From Chloroflexota bacterium (GTDB taxonomy: Bacteria > Chloroflexota > Limnocylindria > Limnocylindrales > CSP1-4): a DNA stretch of 37,780 nucleotides. A model generated the notes under the pieces. That model ran no database searches, had not been told where the DNA came from, and saw only the letters and a list, made by a program, of their open reading frames with translations. The stretch spans positions 8,609 through 46,388 of the forward strand of contig PMIP01000011.1 of NCBI GenBank assembly GCA_003158295.1. The letters are read 5' to 3'. Of this stretch, positions 28,226 through 36,100 are shown piece after piece (position 1 is the stretch's first letter; every line of letters begins with the position of its first letter). The position numbers and the translations under genes were made by a program.

Positions 28226-29084
28226 ACACGGGTCGGACGCCGCCCGGGTCCCGGAGCTGTTCGCGGGTAGCGGCGTCGCGGGCCTGGCGGCGCCCAACCG
28301 GGGCGAGCCCGAGCTGTTGGTCCTGGCCGATCCGGAGGCCGTCGCCCGTGAGGCCGCCGGTCGAATCGCGGCCGCGCTCGTCGCCGCCGTGAAGCATCGC
28401 GGCCGGGCCGACTTCTGCACCACCGGCGGCACCACTCCGATCCCTATCTATCGCCTCCTGGCCCAGTCGCCGCTGCGCGATCGCATCGCCTGGCCGCAGG
28501 TCCACGTCTGGTTCGGCGACGAACGGTTCGTCCCGCGCGATCACCCCGAGTCGAACGTGACCCCGGTGGACGATGTCTTGCTGGGCGGCGACGCGGAGGG
28601 CGGCGCGCCGCTGCCTGCGGCAAACATCCATCCCTTCCCCGTGGATCGGGCGATCGCGGAAGACCATGACAACGCCTGGTGCGCTGCCCGTTACGCCGAG
28701 GAGATGGCGTCGAACCTGCCACGACTGGGAAGCAACTGGCCGGTCTTCGATGTGATCCTGGTCGGCGTGGGGACCGACGGCCACGTCCTTTCCTGCTTCC
28801 CGGACAGCCCGGCGCTGGACGGCCTCGCCTGGACGGTCGGAGTGCCAGCACCTTCCCACGTGGGGCCACATCTGCCTCGAATGACTCTCAATCCACGTCT
28901 CCTCGAGGCGTCCCCGGTCCTGGCCGTCACCTGGGGCGCCGGCAAGGCCGAGGCTCTCGGCCACGTCTTCGGGACGGTTCGCGACGGCCGCCGCTGGCCG
29001 GTCCAGCGCACCCGCCGCGCCGGCGCGGTCTGGCTTGTTGACGAGGCCGCGGCGGCGCGTATGCCGAAGGCCGATCTGGCGTAA
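28212..29084 (+). CDS. pgl: 6-Phosphogluconolactonase
   Basis: Predicted 290-residue enzyme of the NagB/Pgl fold that hydrolyses 6-phosphogluconolactone. Motifs are C-T-T-G-G-T-T-P-I-P-I-Y, V-H-V-W-F-G-D-E-R-F-V and V-G-V-G-T-D-G-H-V-L-S-C-F-P, with R-M-T-L-N near the C-terminus. The GTG start at 28212 overlaps opcA by 14 bases and follows a GAGGG site. It is the last gene of the operon; a strong hairpin follows. Confidence 0.94.
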   Translation: MAVTEHGSDAARVPELFAGSGVAGLAAPNRGEPELLVLADPEAVAREAAGRIAAALVAAVKHRGRADFCTTGGTTPIPIYRLLAQSPLRDRIAWPQVHVWFGDERFVPRDHPESNVTPVDDVLLGGDAEGGAPLPAANIHPFPVDRAIAEDHDNAWCAARYAEEMASNLPRLGSNWPVFDVILVGVGTDGHVLSCFPDSPALDGLAWTVGVPAPSHVGPHLPRMTLNPRLLEASPVLAVTWGAGKAEALGHVFGTVRDGRRWPVQRTRRAGAVWLVDEAAAARMPKADLA

Positions 29085-29103
29085 GCCTCCCGCCGGACAA
29101 GGT

Positions 29104-29130
29104 TCCGGCCCGGGATCAACCCGGGCCGGA
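29104..29130. terminator. Hairpin between convergent pgl and GH5 genes
   Basis: Perfect 11-bp stem TCCGGCCCGGG with a 5-base loop, 20 bases after pgl and 26 bases before the end of the convergent GH5 gene. No U-run on either strand, but position suggests a bidirectional stop. Confidence 0.6.
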
Positions 29131-29156
29131 GACTCGCCGCGATTAGGGACCGGTAC

Positions 29157-30776
29157 TCAGTGATCGGTGATCACCTTGATCGTCGGGTCGTTCGGCCCCA
29201 CCGGCCAGTTGCTGGTAGTAGGCGCGGCGTTGTTCCACGACCAGATCAGGAAGCCCCTGACTCCGGCCTTGAACATGGCCGAGCATTTCGCGTCGAAGGC
29301 AGCGGCTCGGGCGGCCAGGGTGCCGCCGACGCTGGAGGCCTTGATGCCGGACTCACCAACGAAGATCGGCTTGCCCAGGGCGTTGCAGGCCGCGATGTCC
29401 TTGACGAGGTTGGCCGGCAGAGCCTCTGTCTCATGGCCGTAGTCGTGATACTCGCAGACATCGATCGTCGAGGGTGAATTGATCAACTGGTAATCCCCGC
29501 CCTGGCTGCCGCACTGGCCCGCGCCCATGGTCCCGAGCGAGATCAGGTGGTTGGGGTCGATCGACTTGATCAGGCCGGAGACGTCGGTCGCGAAGTTGAA
29601 GAGGTCGGATGCCGGTGCGCAGGTCGAAGTGTTGTCCTTCTTCACTTCGGCCTCGTTCATCAGCTGCCACATGGCGATCGTCGGATCGTCCTTGTAGCGA
29701 GCGACGATCTCCTGGACCCACTGGCGATAGGGCACGGTGTTCTGCGGCAAGACCTGCGTCTTGTAGCCGCCGGTGTACCAGCTGTCCCACTTGTACTGGC
29801 TGGTGGAGCTTTCGCAGGAGCCCCACTGGTTGGCGAGGGTCACGACGACCTTCACTCCGTGGGCCTTCGCGACCGCGAGGGTGTGGTCGAAAGCGCTCCA
29901 ATCGCGCTGGCCGTTCGTCGTCGCCAGGCGCTGGAAGAACCACGCCCGGAAGACCTCGGCACCCGAGCCCACGGTCGTCAGGGCCGTGTCGAGCGCGCTA
30001 CCGGTGCCCATGGTGTACGAGCAGTTGGAGCGGCTGTTGGCCTGGTAGATGTTGAAGCCGGCGAACTGGAAGGGCTGACCGCCGAGGGTCAACTGGGTTC
30101 CGGAGCGGCCGACGAAACCGGCCGGCAACGGCGTAGGTGCCGTGGTCGGGGCCGGAGTTGGTGTAGCAGTGGGCGTCGGGGCCGCCGTCGGGGAGGGTGT
30201 GGCTGTGGGCGTTGGTGCAACCGTGGGCGTCGGGGCCGCCGTCGGGGATGGTGTGGCGGTGGGCGTTGGGGTAGCCCGCGGTGGACTCGTTGGGGTAGTG
30301 CTCGGTCGGGAGCTGGGAGCCGGAGTGACGTCGTCGGTTCCCACCATGAAGGTCGCCGTCAGGTTGGAGGTCCCCGACGATGTCTCGATCTTTACCGAAA
30401 TCGCATGGCTACCGTTGCCGGCCTTGCTGGAATCCCAGGGCTTGGCCTTTCCGGCGCTATCCGTGCCGGCGAAATCGAGCGGCGCAGAACCTTCGACATG
30501 AGTCGCCGTGCCGGTCATGGCCGGGTTGTCGAGCCAGAAGCTGGCCTTGCTCACGCCACTGGTCGGGGTCACGAAGACATACACCTCGTCGCTGATCTTG
30601 GCCCCGGCTAGGGCCGTGGCCGAGGTCCGGCTGGATGATTTCGAGACCATCAAGGTGTACGAAGGTCCGCTGCTGGACGCGAAGACGGCGATGGGGATCA
30701 GGAGGGCCGCGATCACGGCGATGGCGAGCACGGCACGAGGCGATCGTGCGTGCAGCGGGCGAGAGCCGTTGTCCAT
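29157..30776 (-). CDS. Secreted GH5-like glycoside hydrolase with N-terminal beta domain
   Basis: Exported protein of 539 residues. A signal peptide or anchor lies at about 15-34, then a ~110-residue Ig-like/beta module (P-L-D-F-A-G-T-D, G-N-G-S-H-A-I-S-V), a Pro/Thr linker of about 70 residues, and a TIM-barrel domain like family 5 beta-mannanases and related enzymes. The acid/base glutamate is in W-Q-L-M-N-E-A-E and the nucleophile in P-I-F-V-G-E-S-G-I. GAGGAGGAG before the ATG fixes the start. The substrate (mannan, glucan or other) cannot be decided. It stands alone on its strand, convergent with pgl and divergent from a GT-C-like gene. Confidence 0.85.
   Translation of the reverse strand: MDNGSRPLHARSPRAVLAIAVIAALLIPIAVFASSSGPSYTLMVSKSSSRTSATALAGAKISDEVYVFVTPTSGVSKASFWLDNPAMTGTATHVEGSAPLDFAGTDSAGKAKPWDSSKAGNGSHAISVKIETSSGTSNLTATFMVGTDDVTPAPSSRPSTTPTSPPRATPTPTATPSPTAAPTPTVAPTPTATPSPTAAPTPTATPTPAPTTAPTPLPAGFVGRSGTQLTLGGQPFQFAGFNIYQANSRSNCSYTMGTGSALDTALTTVGSGAEVFRAWFFQRLATTNGQRDWSAFDHTLAVAKAHGVKVVVTLANQWGSCESSTSQYKWDSWYTGGYKTQVLPQNTVPYRQWVQEIVARYKDDPTIAMWQLMNEAEVKKDNTSTCAPASDLFNFATDVSGLIKSIDPNHLISLGTMGAGQCGSQGGDYQLINSPSTIDVCEYHDYGHETEALPANLVKDIAACNALGKPIFVGESGIKASSVGGTLAARAAAFDAKCSAMFKAGVRGFLIWSWNNAAPTTSNWPVGPNDPTIKVITDH
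30169..30276 (-). repeat. 54-bp tandem repeat in GH5 linker
   Basis: Two nearly identical 54-bp units (30169-30222 and 30223-30276) encode an 18-residue Pro/Thr/Ala unit of the linker, with further partial copies on both sides. A flexible, probably glycosylated spacer. Confidence 0.75.
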
Positions 30777-31237
30777 GAATTCTCCTCCTCATGGCCCGCG
30801 GTGACGAGCGGGCATGGGTAGTCCGACGGGGGCGGCGTGGCGGCGGGGGGCTACGGTCGCGAAGGCGGGGGCGTTGGCAGCAACCGTAGGCGGTGGACGG
30901 GACCGAAGTCATGACCTAAAGGGGCTTGCCAGGGACCGCCTGAAGGTCATCGCGTGGCTGGGTCTAATTGCCCTACCCGTCCAGCCGAGCTTACGAGCCC
31001 GAGGCAACCCCAGATTCGGCCCCAGGCCATCCCACCCTTCGGGACACTTGCGGTCCCTCCTCGTTCGGGACCGTGATCTCGTCCCGCCCCTCGGCCCCAC
31101 GGTTGACTGAGCAACCGTGCCACCGGATGCTCCAGTCCTGCCACGGGTGGGTTGGATCCGGTGCCTGTGCGCTCCGCTTCGGCCCTCGCCGACCGGGGCA
31201 GCGCCCACCAAGCGCCGTAGCATCTCAGGGGAGCCTC
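30777..31237. other. Divergent intergenic region without recognisable gene
   Basis: About 460 bases between the GH5 ATG and the GT-C-like gene. Frames through it have poor codon bias and no family resemblance. TAGCAT at 31218-31223 could be a -10 box for the plus gene but lacks a -35 partner. I found no riboswitch or operator pattern. Confidence 0.5.
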
Positions 31238-33133
31238 TTGTTCACGAACGAAGAACTCGGCCCCAGGCGTCATCCGTTGCCGCGCCCGAGGTCCGGCCGC
31301 GTCCGTGGGACGCGCACGACGGCCGGCCAAGCAGTTGCGACCGATCGCGAGTCGCCCGGCCGCACGCCCGCCCGCGCAGGCGTGACGGCGGGTCTCCGGC
31401 CCGTCGAGAGCGTGGGCTGGCGCCGGCGTCCTCTCGCGCTCGTCCTGCGGAGACCGAGCGAGGGCGCGCTGATAGGCGCGGTTTCGCTCGTCGTTTATCT
31501 GATCGCATCCGGCGCGGTGATCCTGGGCGCCCACAGCATCATCGGCGACGCCTGGAGCCGGGTGGCGAATGGGTACTACGTCCTCTTCAGCCGCGATCCG
31601 CACCTCGCGGCGATCGGCTTCGTTTGGAACCCGCTGCCATCGGTTGCAGTGCTGCCGCTTCTTCCACTGAAGGCGATCTGGCCCGACATGGTCGCTACCG
31701 GCTTCGCCGGCGCCGTAGTGTCAGCCCTATGCATGGCCGGCTCGGTGTGGCAGGTGCACGCAATCGCCGAGGACTGGCATGTCCGCCGATCGGCGCGGTT
31801 GGCGGTCACGCTCCTCTTCGCTTTGAACCCCATGATCCTCTACTACGGCGCCAACGGGATGAGCGAAGCCATGTTCATCCTGACCATGCTCATCTGCGTC
31901 CGGTACATGGCACGCTGGGCTCAGAGCGGCCAGGTAGTGCCGCTGGCCGTGGCCGGCACGGCCATGGCTGCCGCATACCTGACCAGGTACGAAGCGGTAG
32001 TGGCGGCCATCGGGGCCGTGGGCGCCGTCACGATCATCTCGGCGTGGCGACGTCACGGCGAGATACGAGACAGAGCCGCGGAGGGCATGGCAGACGGCAT
32101 CGTCTTCGCCGCTCCGTTCGGGACCGCCTTCATAGGCTGGGCCCTGGCCAGCTGGCTGATCGTGGGAGACCCGTTCCAGCAGTTCACTTCCGCATACGGC
32201 GTGGTCTCTCAGTTGCAGGTCGCCCAGGGAGCCGTGGCCCAGATCACCGGGCAGGGAACGTCCTCGGCCTACTGGTGGATCGCTCATCAGATGCTGGGGC
32301 TCGAGCCGGGAATAGTCGTCCTGTTGCTGCTCGGCCTGATAGTCACGTTCAAGGGCCGGCACGGCCTGACGATCCCGGCGGTGGCCGTCCTGGGCTCGGT
32401 TGTGGCATTCGCGGTGTTCGGCTTCCTGACCGGCCGAACCCTGGGCTGGCTTCGTTACTCCATCGACGTGATCCCGCTGGCGTCGGTGCTCGCGCTGGCG
32501 ATCCTGGCACCGAACCCAAATGCGGAAGCCACGTCACCCGCCGAGGCCGGTGACACCACCGCGAGTCGGCTTCGCCTGCCCAAGTTGCCGGCCGGGCCAG
32601 GACTTCGGCGGTTGTCCAGCCGAGCCATGGGCCTCGCGGCCGTGGCTCTCGTTGCGCTGGCCGTGCCTGTCGGAGCCTCGACGATGCTCGACCCGGGTCA
32701 GAACCCACAATACGGCGGCGAGGCGTTTCAGCTGAGGCCGATCCTCTTCCCCAACGAACCGATCGGCCAATACACACCGTTTGGCCAGTACCAAGTCGGC
32801 CGGGAGGCCGCGCAATACCTCGACTCAATGCACCTCGGCAACGGCCAGGTCCTGGTCGACGGAGCGATGGGCTTTCCGGTCATTCTCGAGTCCGCTTACC
32901 CAACCCAGTTCATCACGACTTCGGATCGGGACTTCCAGCAGGCACTGCTCGATCCGGTCTCCTTCGGCGTGAAGTACCTGCTCGTCCCGGAGGCGATCGG
33001 TTACCAGAGCCTGGACGCCATCAACCGCGCGTATCCGGGCATCTACAAGAGCGGCGCCACCGTGGCACCGACGCTGGTGGCGCAGTTCGACGCCGGCGGC
33101 AACAACTGGCGGCTCTATCAGGTCTCGTCCTAA
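31238..33133 (+). CDS. Multi-pass membrane protein, GT-C glycosyltransferase-like
   Basis: Integral membrane protein of about 631 residues with roughly ten helices and a C-terminal soluble part. After the first helix an acidic/aromatic loop (I-I-G-D-A-W-S-R-V-A-N-G-Y-Y-V-L) and the helix block W-N-P-L-P-S-V-A-V-L-P resemble GT39/ArnT-like enzymes that use lipid-linked sugars at the outer membrane face. The C-terminal ~130 residues (V-L-V-D-G-A-M-G-F and onward) look like an extracytoplasmic domain. The start is uncertain. TTG 31238 has AGGGGAG before it and coding bias begins there, but the first 60 residues are Arg-rich; GTG 31382 would remove most of that stretch. It lies 49 bases before the giant secreted protein, so they may be co-expressed. 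Confidence 0.75.
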   Translation: MFTNEELGPRRHPLPRPRSGRVRGTRTTAGQAVATDRESPGRTPARAGVTAGLRPVESVGWRRRPLALVLRRPSEGALIGAVSLVVYLIASGAVILGAHSIIGDAWSRVANGYYVLFSRDPHLAAIGFVWNPLPSVAVLPLLPLKAIWPDMVATGFAGAVVSALCMAGSVWQVHAIAEDWHVRRSARLAVTLLFALNPMILYYGANGMSEAMFILTMLICVRYMARWAQSGQVVPLAVAGTAMAAAYLTRYEAVVAAIGAVGAVTIISAWRRHGEIRDRAAEGMADGIVFAAPFGTAFIGWALASWLIVGDPFQQFTSAYGVVSQLQVAQGAVAQITGQGTSSAYWWIAHQMLGLEPGIVVLLLLGLIVTFKGRHGLTIPAVAVLGSVVAFAVFGFLTGRTLGWLRYSIDVIPLASVLALAILAPNPNAEATSPAEAGDTTASRLRLPKLPAGPGLRRLSSRAMGLAAVALVALAVPVGASTMLDPGQNPQYGGEAFQLRPILFPNEPIGQYTPFGQYQVGREAAQYLDSMHLGNGQVLVDGAMGFPVILESAYPTQFITTSDRDFQQALLDPVSFGVKYLLVPEAIGYQSLDAINRAYPGIYKSGATVAPTLVAQFDAGGNNWRLYQVSS

Positions 33134-33182
33134 CGCCCACCGCATGGGCTCGCCGCCCCTGCAAACTCGGGAGGCTCAAACC

Positions 33183-36100
33183 GTGAAGCGTCCTTCGTCG
33201 GCACTCAGGCTGGCGAGCGCCTGCGCGCTCCTGGTCGGCATGGCAATCCCGGGCTGGGCCGCCACTCCCGCGCCTGTGGCAGCCGCGACGGCCACCGACT
33301 GGCCGATGTACCTTCACGACGGCAATCTGTCGGCCGCGAGTACCGAGACGATCCTGACGGCGGCCGCGGCCCCGAACCTGCGGCCGACCTGGACATTCAA
33401 GACGGGCGGCGTCATCGCCGCCTCGGCCACGGTCGTCGGAGGCGTGGCCTACGTCGGATCCTGGGACGGCTACGAGTACGCCCTCAATGCCGCGACCGGG
33501 GCTCTGATTTGGAAGACCAACCTCGGCATCACCACCGCCCCGGCCTGCTCGCCGCCATCTCTGGGAGTCAGCTCGGTCGCCGCGGTCACAGGCGGCGTGG
33601 TCTACGTCGGGGGCGGCGACTCCAACTGGTATGCCCTGAACGCGGCTACAGGCGCGGTCCTCTGGACCGTCCCGACCGGCGACAACAGCGCCGCCGGCGG
33701 CCACTACAACTGGAGTAGCCCGCTCATCGTGGGCAACAGCGCCTACATCGGCATCGCCAGCCTGGGCGACTGCCCCCTGGTCCAGGGCCAGCTGCTGCGC
33801 GTGGACCTGACGACTCATCTGGTGGTCGCGACCGCCAACTTCGTCCCGACAGGGCAGGTCGGGGGCGGGATCTGGACCACGCCCGCGATCGATACCGCCA
33901 CCAACACGGTCTACGTCACCACCGGGACGCGGAACATGGCCAGCCAGACGACTTCGGAAGCCATGGTCGCCCTAGATGCCACGACCCTGGCCATCAAGGA
34001 CCACTGGCAGATCCCCCTGAGCACCGCCAACGCGGACTCCGACTGGGGCGACTCGCCGATCCTATTCAACGACGCCACCAACCGGGCCATGGTCGCAGGC
34101 ATCAACAAGAACGGCTTTCTGTATGCCTTCGATCGCACCAACCTCGCTGCCGGACCGGTCTGGTCCGAGCAGGTCGCCATCGGCGGCATCTGCCCCACCT
34201 GCGGCGACGCCAGCGTGTCATCGATGGCCTACGCCCAGGGCACCCTGTATGTCGCCGGGGGCAATACCACGATCGGGGGCGTGGCGTACCAGGGAGCGGT
34301 CCGGGCCATCAACCCGACCACCGGGGCCGTGGTCTGGGCCCGCGGCCTGGCCAGTCCGGTGATCCCGGCTCTGGCCTATGACGACGGCATGATCTTCGCC
34401 GGCTCAGGACCGCGCTTGGAAGTGCTCGACGCGGCCACCGGCAACCGGCTGTACAGCTACTCCACAGGTGCGGTCACATACTCCCCGCCCTCGATCTCCA
34501 ACGGCATCGTGTATTTGGGTTCGGGCAACGGCAACGAGTACGCCTTCGCGCCGGTCACGCCGGCTGCGCCCCCGGCCGACCCCAACTGCCCGAGCGGATT
34601 CGTCTGCCAGGATATCGGAGGCCCGACGCCGGCCGGGAGCGAGTCCGTCTCCTCCGGCTCGTGGGCCATCAGCTCCGGGGGCGCGGGCATCGGCGGCACC
34701 GCCGACCAGTTCCGCTTCATGAGCCAGACCGCGACGGGCAATCTCGCGGCTCAAGGCCGCGTTGCCGCCCAGGCCGCCGTCGGCACCGGCACCGAGTCGG
34801 GCCTAATGGTTCGCCAGACCAACGATCCCGGCTCGCCGTTCTACGCCGTCAGCGTCGCGGGCGGCACGTCGGTCTCCGTGCAGTCCCGGTCGGCCTTCGG
34901 CGGCGCGGTCAAGACCGTCAATCTCGCCTCGACGACCCTGCCGCTCTATCTAGAGATAGTCCGCACCGCCGACGGCTTCAGCGCGGCAACCTCGACGGGC
35001 GGGGTCACCTATACCCTCGTTCCGGGCGGCACTGCAACGGTGGTGATGCCGGACGCGGTCATGGTCGGGCCTTTCGCGACATCGGGCACCAATGGAACGC
35101 CGGCTGCATCCACGATCGACACTCTCATCGTCGGGGCCACCGGAGTCGCGCCGGTGCCTGCGGCATCGCCGTCGCCCTGCCCTTCGGGCTGGTCGTGCAC
35201 CGACATCGGTGACCCGCCGGCCGGGGGCAATCAAACACTGACCTCGGGCACCTGGACGATCAGCGGCTCGGGCTCGGCTACCGGCAGTAACGTGTACACC
35301 GACCAACTGCACTACGTCTGGCAGGCCATCGCGGGCGACGCCACGCTCTCGGCGCACATCGCCACTCAGGCCAACACGTCGGCCAACGCTCAGGCCGGCC
35401 TCGCGTTCCGAGCCGACGCCGCGACCGCCGGCGCCGTCTTCTACGGCGCCTACCTGACGCCGACGAACGGCATCGAGATCGTCTACCGGACGACGACGGG
35501 GCTGCGGTCCACCGTGATCATGACCACGACCGGCGCCGCCCCTGCCTACGTGCAGATCACCAGGTCCGGGAACACGTTCACCACATTCACCTCCACCGAC
35601 GGGGTCAACTGGTCGGTTCTGGTCGGCTCGAGCGTGACCTTCGGTTCAGGCGGCGCGATGGTCGCCGGGCTGGTTGTCAACTCGAATAGCGCCGCGCTCG
35701 GGACAGACACATTCGACACGGTCTCCCTCACCAACTCGGCGGCTCCTCCGCCCAGTCTCTGCCCGACCGGCTGGACATGCCAGGACATCGGCAACCCGAC
35801 ACCGTCCGCCGGCTCTCAGTACATCGTGGCTCCAGCCTGGTCGATAGCGGCCGGCGGCTCCGACATCTGGGGCACCTATGACGCCTTCCGCCTCCTGAGC
35901 CAGCCCCTGGCCGGCGACGGGACGATGAGCGTCCGAGTCGACTCTCAGACGAACACGTCGACCTGGGCCAAGGCCGGGGTGATGATCCGGGCGTCATCCG
36001 ACCCGGGCTCGCCCTACTTCGCCGAGCTCATCACCCCGGGCAACGGCGTGGCGGTCCAGTGGCGGACCACACAGGCCGGTGCCTCCTCCCAGGTCTCGAT

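Noticed and set aside
26789-28435. A 548-codon minus-strand frame opposite opcA and pgl
   Set aside because: Low-complexity Arg/Gly/Pro translation with no recognisable domain; the plus-strand genes overlap neatly as an operon.
30960-31200. Possible riboswitch (cobalamin or cyclic-di-GMP-like) before the GT-C-like gene
   Set aside because: Short matches such as GCCACCGG are not accompanied by the conserved cores of these classes.
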